The notes below the pieces were generated by a model. It did not search any database. It had not been told where the DNA came from and saw only the letters and a list, made by a program, of their open reading frames with translations. From VXNE01 sp963668365 (GTDB lineage Bacteria > Pseudomonadota > Gammaproteobacteria > Pseudomonadales > Azotimanducaceae), in assembly GCA_963668365.1 (NCBI GenBank), contig OY764266.1, forward strand, positions 3,534,001 to 3,598,000: 64,000 nt of DNA, read 5' to 3'. Shown piece by piece: positions 53,009-61,713 of the stretch. A program made the translations under genes and the position numbers. Positions within the stretch are counted from its first letter, which is position 1; every line of letters starts with the position of its first letter.

Positions 53009-53440
53009 CTGGCGAAGCGCGAACGTGGACGTCAGGTTGCCGACCTCCGGCAGGTGTACCAGCGTACGCTTCAGCAAGCGCTCGTACGCGCTCACGTCCG
53101 CCACCACGACGCGCAACAGGAAGTCGGTTTCGCCGGAAACCGTATAGCACTCGACGACCTCGGGAACGTCTTGCACGGCCTCCTCGAAGCGACTCAGCGC
53201 GTTTTCCTGGTGACGCCTCAGGTTGACGTTGACGAATACATTGACCGTGAGGTCGAGCCGGGCGGGATCCAGCAGCGCGACGCGTTGCCTGATGAAACCT
53301 CCCTCCTCAAGTCTTTTCACTCGTCGCCAGCAAGGCGTGTGCGACAGTCCTACCCGTTCGCCGAGTTCCTGCATCGACATGTCCGCGCAGTCCTGCAGTT
53401 CAACGAGAATCCGCCTATCGATTCGATCAAGGTGTTTCAT
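52937..53440 (-). CDS. Lrp/AsnC-family regulator with replaced C-terminus
   Basis: Helix-turn-helix regulator starting MKHLDRIDRRILVELQDCAD, HTH around MSMQELGERVGLSHTPCWRR, followed by the RAM/ACT-like ligand domain. The native sequence ends at TSTFALRQ (53009); relatives continue with a V-K-x-T-T-A-L-P-L type ending. From there the frame runs into the transglycosylase remnant in another phase, adding 24 unrelated basic residues. Most of the protein is intact, so it may still work. It is divergent from the ferredoxin oxidoreductase gene, which it probably controls. Confidence 0.8.
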   Translation of the reverse strand: MKHLDRIDRRILVELQDCADMSMQELGERVGLSHTPCWRRVKRLEEGGFIRQRVALLDPARLDLTVNVFVNVNLRRHQENALSRFEEAVQDVPEVVECYTVSGETDFLLRVVVADVSAYERLLKRTLVHLPEVGNLTSTFALRQCRGPAPGAAENRPRSRRRRRQPQ

Positions 53441-53528
53441 CCTACTTTGTTTACGAAGTTAGGAACATTTTTGAAAGATTGCCGCACTAACAACAATAAA
53501 TGCAACGCTATTCTCAGGAATTCGACAT

Positions 53529-56500
53529 ATGATCGTTGACTGGAATCCAGGTGCTGATATGCAAACCAAGCGCCTTGCCACGAACCAACCGCGCAAGATT
53601 CACGCAGGAGAACTGCTCGCTGAATCGCGCTATCGGGACGACGGAGGCATCGCCTATCTGACGGGCATTCAGGCAATCGCCCGGCTTCCCCTGGACCAGC
53701 GCCGACTGGACGAACTCGCGGACCTCGATACCGCCGGATTCATCTCCGGGTACCGGGGTTCTCCCCTTGGAGGACTGGATCAGGAACTCTGGCGCCTGTC
53801 CAGCGAACTCAAGGCCCACCGCGTCGTATTTCAGCCCGGCATCAACGAAGACCTGGCCGCCACCGCAGTGTGGGGCAGCCAGCAGGCGGGGCTCTTTCCC
53901 GGCGCCCGCCGGGAAGGCGTATATGGCCTCTGGTACGGCAAGGCGCCCGGACTCGATCGCTCCTCCGACGCGGTGCGCCATGCCAACGCAGCCGGCACCA
54001 GTCCTCGCGGTGGCGTGTTGCTGGTGGTGGGCGACGACCATGCCTGCAAGTCCTCCACGCTACCGAGCGCGAGCGAATTCGCGTTGCGTGATCTCGGTAT
54101 TCCGGTCCTCGCGCCGGCCGACGTGCAGGATGTGCTCGATTTCGGGCTGGCGGGATGGGCCATGTCGCGCTATTCCGGCTGCTGGACGGGCCTCATCGCG
54201 CTGACCGACATCATGGACAGCGCCCTCACCGTGGAGATCGACCTCCATCGGCACCGCTTCGTCAATCCCCCGCACGAGGAAGAGTTTCCGCACATCCGAC
54301 TTCGGGATTCGCCCGCGGACCAGGAGTCACGGCTGGAGACAAAACTGCGTCTGGCGCGGTCGTTCGCATCGGCGAACTCCATTGATCGGGTCGTTGCTTC
54401 CGTACGCTCGCCACGACTCGTGCTGGTTACTGCAGGAAAGACTTACGCCGACGTCCGCGAAGCCCTGGCAAGGCTTGGTTTGCAATCCGAGGCACAACTC
54501 GTTCGCGCCGGCGTGCGCCTGGTCAAACTCGGCATGACCTGGCCGTTGGACGCCGCGCTGGTCGACGAATTCTGTCGCGGCGCGCGGCGCGTGATGGTGG
54601 TCGAGGAGAAACGGCCGTTCATCGAAGACCAGCTCCGGACGATTCTGTTCGGTCGCTCCATCGAGCTACTCGGAAAGGGCTACGCCGGACAACCGGCGAC
54701 ACGGGACGATGCCAACAGCGGCTTCCAGGGAAGAAACGTCTTCGGGTGGCACCTGCGACCGGGACGAGCCGGCGCGGGGCCAACGCGGGAAGCGCACTCG
54801 TTGCCCGCTACAGGTCAACTCGACGTGGCCGCCATCGCCAGGGCCATCGCCAACGTCCTGCCCACCGTAGCCGACACCGGTTACCTCGGTGAAGTCGCGG
54901 CCGCTGCCGACAGGCTTCCCAACGGCGCGCAGCACTCGAAGCACATGCGCAAACCAATGTATTGCGCCGGCTGCCCGCACAACACCTCCACCCGCGTACC
55001 CGAGGGCAGTCGCGCCGCCGCCGGCATCGGGTGCCACTACATGGCACAGTGGATGGATCGCAATACTGGAACGGCCACGCACATGGGCGCCGAGGGCGTG
55101 AACTGGATCGGGCAGGCCCCGTTCACCGACGAGCCCCATATCTTTGCCAATATCGGCGATGGCACCTATTTCCATTCCGGGATCCTGGCAATTCGCGCCG
55201 CTGTCGCCTCGGGTGTGAACATCACGTACAAGGTGCTCGCCAACGATGCCGTGGCCATGACAGGTGGCCAGCCCGTGGACGGCTCGCTGACGGTCGAAGA
55301 TATCGTCGCCCAGGTCCGCGCCGAAGGCGTGGCTGCGGTCCGGGTCGTGAGTGACGACCCCGAGAGACATCGCAGGGCTGGATTCCGCGTTGATCCGCGT
55401 GATGCCCTGGATGCGGTGCAACGCGAGCTGAAGGCAATTCCCGGTTGCACGGTGCTGGTCTACGAACAGACCTGCGCCGCCGAACTACGCCGGCGCCGCA
55501 GGCGCGGCCTCGCAGCGGACCCGGACGTCAGGGTCGTGATCAACGATGCCGTCTGCGAAGGCTGCGGCGACTGCTCGATCCAATCGAACTGCGTCGCCGT
55601 GGAGCCCCTAGACACCGAATTCGGGGTAAAGCGCACCATCAACCAGACCGCCTGCAACAAGGATCTTTCCTGTATCGATGGCTTCTGTCCCGCGCTCGTC
55701 ACGCTCACCGGCGCCAGGCTCAAGGTCTCAGCTTCGACAAACGACGCCAAGCCGCTCCTGCCGCTGCCCCCCAGCGGCAGGAGCGCGGCCAACATCCTCA
55801 TCGCAGGCGTCGGGGGCACGGGCATTGTCACCGCCTCCCAGATACTCGGTACCGCAGCGCATCTTGACCGCAGCCATGTTTCGACGCTCGACATGACCGG
55901 CCTCGCACAGAAAGGCGGAGCCGTCGTGAGCCACGTCCGGATATCCCCTGCGGGGAAGTCGCATTCGCCTACCGGAATTCCGATCGCGGGGGCAGACATA
56001 TTGATTGGAGCCGACGCGGTCACGGCGGCCGGTGCGGACGTGATTCGCCTCGCATCGGCGAAAAAGACCAGCGTCATCCTCAACACTCACCTCGTGCCGA
56101 CGGCCGAATTCGTGCTCCGCCAGCGGCAAGGGTTCGACTTTGAACAACTTCAGGACCAGTTGCAGGGGCACGCAAAAAGCCTGGCCACCGTGGATGCGCA
56201 TGCTGCGACGGAGACGTTATTCGGCTCCACCTCCTGCGCCAACATCTTTCTCCTTGGCTACGCCTTCCAGATGGGCGGGATTCCCGTGTCCCTGGAATCC
56301 CTGCAGCGGGCGATTACGTTGAACGGCGTTGCCGTCGAGCAGAACCTGTCAGCGTTTCAGCACGGTCGCGCGGCGGCGCACGAGGTCGAATCCCCGCCAG
56401 CCAAACTGGCGATCCGCCGGCGTCGGCCGCGCAACCAGTCCATGCAGCCACCGCGCTCGTCGAGCCTGGATGATCGCATCGCCACGCGACGCGCGTTTCT

Positions 56501-57170
56501 GACCGAATACCAGGACGCAGCCCTCGCGACCCGGTACGAGGGGCTGGTCAAACGGATTCGCGACCTGGAGACACGCTTGAAGCCGCGTAGCGCCGCCCTG
56601 GCCGAGGCGGTCGCCGAAAGCTATTTCAAGCTGCTCGCGACCAAGGACGAATACGAGGTGGCGCGACTCTTCACCCGCCCGCCAACGGTGGGGGACCGCG
56701 ACTTCGGGTCAAAGCTCTCCGGACAATTCGAACCTGGATTCAGGACCACCTTCCATTTCGCGCCGCCAATCCTCGCCCGCAGGCGCGCCAACGGGCGTCC
56801 AGCGAAGTTTGCCGTCGGCGGCTGGATCATGCCCGTCCTGAGGCTTTTGGCGAAGATGCGGCGATGTCGCGGCAGAGTTTTCGATCCGTTTCGATACACC
56901 GCAGAGCGCAGACTTGATCGCACGTTGATTGGCTACTTCGAGGCCGACATCGAGGTGATCGCCGCGCACCTTGATAGCGCCAATTTTGAGGCGGCGGTCG
57001 CCCTCGCGCGCCTGCCAACCGAGATCAAGGGCTTCGGACCGGTGAAGCGGGCAGCCGCCGAGTCGGCGCTCAATCGCAGGAATCTCTACCTGGCCCAGTT
57101 GCTCACGCCGCCAAGGCTCGCGCAGCCCGACCCGTGTTCGCGGGCGAGGAGTCGCGAAGCCGCGGCGTAG
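53529..57170 (+). CDS. Indolepyruvate:ferredoxin oxidoreductase, fused alpha-beta type
   Basis: A 1213-residue single-chain 2-oxoacid:ferredoxin oxidoreductase that oxidatively decarboxylates aryl pyruvates. The N-terminal pyrimidine-binding region starts YLTGIQAIARLP and GYRGSPLGGLDQ. The thiamine-diphosphate domain has CAGCPHNTS and NIGDGTYFHSGILAIRAAV, and the ferredoxin-like cluster region has VCEGCGDCSIQSNC. The gamma-type domain has AGVGGTGIVTASQILG, and a DUF6537-like C-terminal domain follows. The fused form is typical of proteobacteria. An internal ATG at 53559 is an alternative start. Flanked by two Lrp/AsnC regulators. Confidence 0.93.
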   Translation: MIVDWNPGADMQTKRLATNQPRKIHAGELLAESRYRDDGGIAYLTGIQAIARLPLDQRRLDELADLDTAGFISGYRGSPLGGLDQELWRLSSELKAHRVVFQPGINEDLAATAVWGSQQAGLFPGARREGVYGLWYGKAPGLDRSSDAVRHANAAGTSPRGGVLLVVGDDHACKSSTLPSASEFALRDLGIPVLAPADVQDVLDFGLAGWAMSRYSGCWTGLIALTDIMDSALTVEIDLHRHRFVNPPHEEEFPHIRLRDSPADQESRLETKLRLARSFASANSIDRVVASVRSPRLVLVTAGKTYADVREALARLGLQSEAQLVRAGVRLVKLGMTWPLDAALVDEFCRGARRVMVVEEKRPFIEDQLRTILFGRSIELLGKGYAGQPATRDDANSGFQGRNVFGWHLRPGRAGAGPTREAHSLPATGQLDVAAIARAIANVLPTVADTGYLGEVAAAADRLPNGAQHSKHMRKPMYCAGCPHNTSTRVPEGSRAAAGIGCHYMAQWMDRNTGTATHMGAEGVNWIGQAPFTDEPHIFANIGDGTYFHSGILAIRAAVASGVNITYKVLANDAVAMTGGQPVDGSLTVEDIVAQVRAEGVAAVRVVSDDPERHRRAGFRVDPRDALDAVQRELKAIPGCTVLVYEQTCAAELRRRRRRGLAADPDVRVVINDAVCEGCGDCSIQSNCVAVEPLDTEFGVKRTINQTACNKDLSCIDGFCPALVTLTGARLKVSASTNDAKPLLPLPPSGRSAANILIAGVGGTGIVTASQILGTAAHLDRSHVSTLDMTGLAQKGGAVVSHVRISPAGKSHSPTGIPIAGADILIGADAVTAAGADVIRLASAKKTSVILNTHLVPTAEFVLRQRQGFDFEQLQDQLQGHAKSLATVDAHAATETLFGSTSCANIFLLGYAFQMGGIPVSLESLQRAITLNGVAVEQNLSAFQHGRAAAHEVESPPAKLAIRRRRPRNQSMQPPRSSSLDDRIATRRAFLTEYQDAALATRYEGLVKRIRDLETRLKPRSAALAEAVAESYFKLLATKDEYEVARLFTRPPTVGDRDFGSKLSGQFEPGFRTTFHFAPPILARRRANGRPAKFAVGGWIMPVLRLLAKMRRCRGRVFDPFRYTAERRLDRTLIGYFEADIEVIAAHLDSANFEAAVALARLPTEIKGFGPVKRAAAESALNRRNLYLAQLLTPPRLAQPDPCSRARSREAAA

Positions 57171-57190
57171 GACCCCGCCTTCCGTACGGT

Positions 57191-57487
57191 TCAGGACCCC
57201 AACTGTTCCCCGCCCCGCGGCAGACGCAGACGCGCCGACCGGGCCCGTCTGTCGACAATCGATGCCCGATGGTCCTCCATCCGCCGGTGCAGACGGCGAA
57301 TACAACTGCTGCCCGTCGTGACAAACAGGAAGGGAAAGAGGGCATGGACCAGGCAGGCGAGGCCAGCGGCCACCATGGCTATCCCAAATCCCGCCGCCTT
57401 CACGAGGTGCTGCGTGTAGGTTTCTCCAACCTCGGTCAAATGTTCGGTCAATGGATTCATCAACGCGCCGAATGGTTTTTCCAACAT
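57191..57487 (-). CDS. DUF6356-like small membrane protein
   Basis: 98 residues from ATG 57487 (AGGA about 10 bp upstream; other ATGs at 57496 and 57460). The core NPLTEHLTEVGETYTQHL, a membrane helix with GIAMVAAGLACLVHALFPFL, and TGSSCIRRLHRRM match a small family of proteobacterial membrane proteins of unknown function. It is convergent with the oxidoreductase gene and divergent from the second lrp gene. Confidence 0.7.
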   Translation of the reverse strand: MLEKPFGALMNPLTEHLTEVGETYTQHLVKAAGFGIAMVAAGLACLVHALFPFLFVTTGSSCIRRLHRRMEDHRASIVDRRARSARLRLPRGGEQLGS

Positions 57488-57534
57488 TAGAACCATATCC
57501 TAGAAAAGCAAGAAAATTATTCTAAAGTGCGCCC

Positions 57535-57550
57535 CAATTTTGCCAAATTG
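57535..57550. promoter_or_regulatory. Possible Lrp/AsnC operator
   Basis: CAATTT-TGCC-AAATTG is a perfect AT-rich palindrome in the 122-bp interval between the DUF6356 and lrp genes. A second imperfect one, AGAA-AATTA-TTCT, lies about 20 bp away. Autoregulation from such sites is usual for Lrp relatives, but binding is only inferred. Confidence 0.35.
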
Positions 57551-57609
57551 TAGAATCTCATTTTGACAATGCCTCGATTGGGCGGCACCCCGCATCAAGG
57601 GAGCAACGC

Positions 57610-58077
57610 ATGGATCGCATCGACCTGAGAATCCTCGACCTGCTTCAGCGCGACGCCACCCTTTCCACGTCGGACATCGCCGAGGCCGTCGGACTGAGTA
57701 CGACGCCATGCTGGCGCCGAATCCAGAACCTGGAAAAGCAAGGCGTGATCACGCGCCGGGTGGCCCTGCTCGACCGCGACCAGCTCAATGTCGGTGTCGA
57801 CGCATTCGTCGCCATCCGCACGGACGAGCACAACAAGCGCTGGCTGGATGCGTTCGCGAAGGCAGTGGCCGCATTCCCCGAGGTGATCGAGATCTATCGA
57901 ATGAGCGGCGAGGTGGATTACCTGATGCGCGTCGTGGTTCCCGACCTCGCCGCCTACGACAGCTTCTACCTGCGCCTTATACGGGAGGTGGATCTCTACG
58001 ACGTGAGCTCCAGTTTCGCGATGGAGCGCATCAAGCACACCACCGCCCTGCCCCTGACCTATGTCGTGGAGAAGTGA
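57610..58077 (+). CDS. Lrp/AsnC-family transcriptional regulator
   Basis: 155 residues, complete. HTH region STSDIAEAVGLSTTPCWRRI, then the RAM domain with VIEIYRMSGEVDYLMRVVVP and the standard ending AMERIKHTTALPLTYV. That ending is what the truncated regulator at 52937-53440 has lost. It probably senses an amino acid and controls neighbours such as the oxidoreductase or the downstream binding protein. Confidence 0.92.
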   Translation: MDRIDLRILDLLQRDATLSTSDIAEAVGLSTTPCWRRIQNLEKQGVITRRVALLDRDQLNVGVDAFVAIRTDEHNKRWLDAFAKAVAAFPEVIEIYRMSGEVDYLMRVVVPDLAAYDSFYLRLIREVDLYDVSSSFAMERIKHTTALPLTYVVEK

Positions 58078-58161
58078 CCGCCCCGTCGTCGGCACGACTG
58101 CCCGTCGCCGTTGAGGACGCGCGTCGCGGTCATGCTACGATCCCGCGCAAGAAGATTGGGC

Positions 58162-59256
58162 ATGCGGGCAACTCCAGTGCATCGAATGACGAGTCTGCTG
58201 TTGGCCGCGCTGGTCGCATTCGGAGCCGCCCATTCGGCGGCGGAGTCCGTGACGGTGGTTTCGTGGGGCGGGTCGTACGCCGATGCCTGCGAGGAGGCTT
58301 ATCTCAAGCCCTTTGCCGCCGCAACCGGCATCGAGGTCCTGCTGGATGACTACAACGGCGGCCTTTCGCAGATACGCTCCCAGGTGGAAGCGGGGCGCGT
58401 TCACTGGGACATCGTCGATATCCAGTTCCCCGACCTGATCCGGGGTTGCGACGAAGGACTTTTCGAGAGACTCGACACCTCGCTGCTGGCGCAAGGCGCG
58501 GACGGATCGGCGCCCGCGGACGACTTCTACCCCGACATGATCAGCGAATGCGGCGTCGCCATGTTGTTCTTCTCTACCGTCGTCGCCTACAACCATGAAC
58601 GGACGACGGGCGAGGTTCCCCGCACCATCCAGGATTTCTTCGACCTGGACCGGTTCCCCGGGCGGCGCGGCATGCGCCGTTCGCCGCTGGCGAATCTCGA
58701 GTTCGCGCTGATGGCGGACGGCGTTCCCGCCTCGGAGGTCTACGCCGTACTCGATACCGGTGAAGGCATCGACCGGGCCTTCCGCAAGCTGGACACCATC
58801 AGGGATGAAGTGGTGTGGTGGGATGCCGGCGCGCAACCGCCCCAAATGCTCGCCGATGGCGAAGTGGTCATGACCACCGCTTACAACGGCAGGATCTTCA
58901 ACGCGCAGGTGCTCGAGAGCCAGCCGTTCACCATCGTCTGGCACGGCCAGGTTCTCGAAATCAGCAACCTCGCCATCCTGTCCGGGTCCCCCAATCCGAC
59001 GGCGGCGCGCCGCCTCGTCGCGTACGCCTCCCGGCCCAGCTCGATGGCCGCGATCAGCCGCTATATCGCCTACAGCCCCTCGCGCCGCTCGGCGGAGGGG
59101 TTGGTCTCCAGCCACCTCGCCACGGGCGTGCCAATGGCCAGCCACATGCCCAACGCTCCGGAGAATACGAAGCTGGCGCTGCGCAGCGACTGGTTGTGGT
59201 GGGCCGACAATGGAGACGACATGAACGAGCGGTTCGGTTCCTGGCTATTGCGCTGA
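58162..59256 (+). CDS. PotD-like extracellular solute-binding protein
   Basis: Periplasmic binding protein of the spermidine/putrescine-type ABC importer family, 364 residues from ATG 58162; an ATG at 58186 is also possible. The signal peptide is MTSLLLAALVAFGAAHSAA, and the mature part begins VTVVSWGGSYADACEEAYLK and includes DIVDIQFPDLIRGCDEG. No permease or ATPase gene is nearby, so it is an orphan in this window. The substrate may be a polyamine or similar cation. Confidence 0.87.
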   Translation: MRATPVHRMTSLLLAALVAFGAAHSAAESVTVVSWGGSYADACEEAYLKPFAAATGIEVLLDDYNGGLSQIRSQVEAGRVHWDIVDIQFPDLIRGCDEGLFERLDTSLLAQGADGSAPADDFYPDMISECGVAMLFFSTVVAYNHERTTGEVPRTIQDFFDLDRFPGRRGMRRSPLANLEFALMADGVPASEVYAVLDTGEGIDRAFRKLDTIRDEVVWWDAGAQPPQMLADGEVVMTTAYNGRIFNAQVLESQPFTIVWHGQVLEISNLAILSGSPNPTAARRLVAYASRPSSMAAISRYIAYSPSRRSAEGLVSSHLATGVPMASHMPNAPENTKLALRSDWLWWADNGDDMNERFGSWLLR

Positions 59257-59326
59257 TGTCCTCGGCCCAGACCTGATGACTGGACGCGGACTGGCGCAGG
59301 TCGGATCAGAGCATGGCGCTAGCAGT

Positions 59327-59362
59327 CTGTCGGACTTGCCGCACTAGCGGCAAGATCGACAG
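59327..59362. repeat. Long intergenic hairpin
   Basis: CTGTCG-GA-CTTGCCGC-ACTA-GCGGCAAG-AT-CGACAG forms a 14-bp stem with one 2-bp internal mismatch and a 4-base loop, between convergent genes. No uridine run follows in either direction, so it may be a bidirectional transcription barrier or a mobile palindrome rather than a classical terminator. Confidence 0.6.
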
Positions 59363-59373
59363 AGTGATAGGTG

Positions 59374-59428
59374 GGCTCTGGGTGGGGGTGAAACACGGCG
59401 ACCGGTAGGCCGACGGATTTCATGGCGC
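59374..59428. repeat. Intergenic repeat R1 (first copy)
   Basis: About 55 bp starting GGCTCTGGGTGGGGGTGAA and ending GACGGATTTCATGGCGC, similar over its length to 63412-63464. Both copies abut the 3' end of a minus-strand gene. A 10-bp direct repeat CATGGCGCTA (59313 and 59421) brackets this copy together with the neighbouring hairpin. Confidence 0.55.
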
Positions 59429-60243
59429 TAACTCGGCTTGCCTCCCTTGACGACAATACGATGCATGATGCGCTGCTCGTCGTAGTCGCGAATGGCATAG
59501 TGCATCACCGAGCGGTTGTCCCACAGCACGAGGTCATCGAGCTCCCACCGATGCCGGTAAGTGAATTCCGGTCGAGTGGAGTGTACGAATAGCCGGTACA
59601 GCAACATCTCGCTCTCGTTGCTCGGCGTATCCAGGAGGTGCCGGGTGAAATTAGCGTTGACGTACAGGGCTTTGCGACCCGTCTCGTCGTGTGTGCGTAC
59701 AACCGGATGCACCGAGTCCTCCACGTCCGGACCGAATGCCTTGCCCGTGTGAAACGCCTTCAGATCCGCGATACGTTCACGGACTTCTTCGTCGAGCGTC
59801 TCATAGGCCAGATGCTGGTTGGCGAACGCCGTGTCGCCGCCCCGCGCGGGAAGGCGCTGCGCGTGCAATGCGGTGATGATCGGCGGCGTGGAGTGCCAGG
59901 TCATGTCGGAGTGCCATCCCCCGCCGAACGGATGCACTCCGCGGAAGAACCTGAACTTCCTGTCACTCTTGCTCCCGATCCATTGCACGTAGTCCGTGTC
60001 GCGGTGTTTGGTCGCCGGATGGGTCAGGAGTTCACCCCAACGTCTGCCAAAAGTGGCCAACTCCAGTGCCGAGAGTCGTTGATTTGGGACAACCAGCAGG
60101 TGATGGTCGAGCAGCAGTCTACGCAACTCGCCGATGACCTCCCTGCCACTGTCCCGCGAAAGGTCCAGATTCTCGATGCGCGCCCCCATGGCAACGCTTA
60201 CGGGAGTCGCTGAAATACTAATGTCCTCGACCGCTTCCGCCAT
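59428..60243 (-). CDS. TauD/TfdA-family dioxygenase
   Basis: 271 residues from ATG 60243 (MAEAVEDISISATPVSVAMG); an earlier start at 60303 is possible. Fe(II)/2-oxoglutarate oxygenase. Iron ligands His-x-Asp lie in GGGWHSDMTWHSTPP and the distal His in RSVMHYAIRDYDEQR, whose following Arg would bind 2-oxoglutarate. LLVVPNQRLSALELATFGRR is typical of the family. Substrate unknown; taurine-like sulfonates or aryloxy acids are family precedents. Confidence 0.9.
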   Translation of the reverse strand: MAEAVEDISISATPVSVAMGARIENLDLSRDSGREVIGELRRLLLDHHLLVVPNQRLSALELATFGRRWGELLTHPATKHRDTDYVQWIGSKSDRKFRFFRGVHPFGGGWHSDMTWHSTPPIITALHAQRLPARGGDTAFANQHLAYETLDEEVRERIADLKAFHTGKAFGPDVEDSVHPVVRTHDETGRKALYVNANFTRHLLDTPSNESEMLLYRLFVHSTRPEFTYRHRWELDDLVLWDNRSVMHYAIRDYDEQRIMHRIVVKGGKPS

Positions 60244-60343
60244 AACGAATCCCCGATGCCGTTGTTCGCCAACAATCGTCCCGCGTCCAATGGAGGGCGT
60301 CAAGCGTGATTGCGGAACGGACCTTGAAACACGTTCGCGGCCA

Positions 60344-60606
60344 GTGTCGTGTCACGCGAGTTCTGGCGCTTCAGAGTTCGCCATGCGCGTCAATGCAAGG
60401 CGTGGTCCGCAGGGAATATCTGGCATATTCGCAAGGGCCACAACGCGGCAGTGGCGTGCATGGCGATCTCCCGAAGGGCGCGCCCCACGGGGCCTGTGGC
60501 GGTGTTGCGCCCCTTGGAAATGGAGCCGACCATTCCCTGCGGGGACGCGCCTTGCCACAGGCCCCGTGGGACGCGCTGAAGCGTCATAACTCGTGTGACA
60601 CGACAC
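60344..60606 (-). repeat. MITE-like element, copy B (263 bp)
   Basis: Inverted copy of the element at 45047-45311. Its own ends read GTGTCGTGTCACGCGAGTT (left) and GTGTCGTGTCACACGAGTT (right, inverted), so the two ends of each copy match each other better than they match the ends of the other copy. It lies 60 bp upstream of the TauD-family start and about 110 bp upstream of the LLM oxidoreductase, in their shared promoter region. Confidence 0.85.
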
Positions 60607-60608
60607 TC

Positions 60609-60626
60609 GTGTCGTGTCACGCGAGT
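60609..60626 (+). repeat. Extra solo terminal repeat beside MITE copy B
   Basis: GTGTCGTGTCACGCGAGT follows copy B after two bases, in inverted orientation to the adjoining end, making a near-perfect palindrome with it. It matches the left end of copy B, and suggests a second element that has been deleted, or a failed transposition intermediate. Confidence 0.65.
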
Positions 60627-60716
60627 CACCTGGGCAGGCGCACCAAACCGTTTCCCAAAACGGAAACTGCTATGCTGCGCGCGCGTCTTCGCTTGGTGTT
60701 TCGGTGGCCTCTCCTG

Positions 60717-61667
60717 ATGGCTATATCTCTCGGTGTGCATCTCGGCCAACAGGGCATCCCCATGCCGGAACTGCGGGCACTATGGCGGAAGCTTGACGCG
60801 CACGGCGTCGATTGGATTTCGGTGCGCGACCATCTGTACGAAGCGCCGTTCGAAGGTGGCGACGAGCCTCACTTCGAAGCGCTCGCCACGCTGGGTGCGC
60901 TGGCGGCGGAGACAAGGCATGCCCGCATAGGCTGCCTCGTGTTCTACATCGGCTACCGCAACCCGGCCCTCCTGGCAAAGGCGGCGATAACGATAGACCA
61001 CATTTCCGGCGGACGCTTCGAACTGGGCATCGGGGCCGGATGGCATGTCTGGGAAGCCTATGCGTACGGCTTTCCGTTCCCCGACATAGGGACTCGCCTC
61101 GACATGCTCGACGAGGCGGCCGAGGTGATCCACCGACTGTTCACGCAAGACCGTACGACCTATTCCGGCAGGCACTTCCAGGTCGACGACGCTTCCTGCC
61201 TGCCGAAGCCGGCACGGCCACGACTGCCCATCTGGATCGGCGGCCTTGGAGAACGTCGAACGCTCGAGATCGCGGCGCGACGCGCCGACGGGTGGAACGC
61301 CGCGTACGTCAGACCGGAAGAGTATCGTCGCCTGAGCGGCGTTCTCGACCACTGGTGCGAAGTAAACCAGCGGGAACCTTCAGAGATCAGGCGCGCGGCC
61401 AACGTGGCGTTTGCGTTGGCGATGAACGATTCGCGCGCGAAAATCGAACGCCGAAAACTGCGGGCGCTGGACAGCGGACAGCAGCTCGATGACGGGGCGC
61501 TGACCGGCACGCCGGACTCGGCCGTCGAACAGGTAATGCAGTACGTTGAGGCTGGCGCCCAGGACGTCAACGTGTTGCTGCAGCCGCCCTGGGACGAGGA
61601 CGCGCTAAACGCCTACCTCGACGAGGTCATACCCGCGATACACAAGGAAACGGCCGGGTCGAAGTAA
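60717..61667 (+). CDS. LLM-class (luciferase-like, probably F420-dependent) oxidoreductase
   Basis: 316-residue TIM-barrel oxidoreductase from ATG 60717 (MAISLGVHLGQQG). Family segments are WISVRDHLYEAP, ARIGCLVFYIGYRNPALLAK, HISGGRFELGIGAGWH and PRLPIWIGGLGERRTLEIAA. The cofactor may be F420 or flavin; no F420 biosynthesis gene is in the window. The frame remains open upstream across the MITE, but that part is not gene sequence. Confidence 0.87.
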   Translation: MAISLGVHLGQQGIPMPELRALWRKLDAHGVDWISVRDHLYEAPFEGGDEPHFEALATLGALAAETRHARIGCLVFYIGYRNPALLAKAAITIDHISGGRFELGIGAGWHVWEAYAYGFPFPDIGTRLDMLDEAAEVIHRLFTQDRTTYSGRHFQVDDASCLPKPARPRLPIWIGGLGERRTLEIAARRADGWNAAYVRPEEYRRLSGVLDHWCEVNQREPSEIRRAANVAFALAMNDSRAKIERRKLRALDSGQQLDDGALTGTPDSAVEQVMQYVEAGAQDVNVLLQPPWDEDALNAYLDEVIPAIHKETAGSK

Positions 61668-61713
61668 GCTGCGGCGTCCAACCACCCCACTCGCTTACGC
61701 GCTTCGGAGGCGG

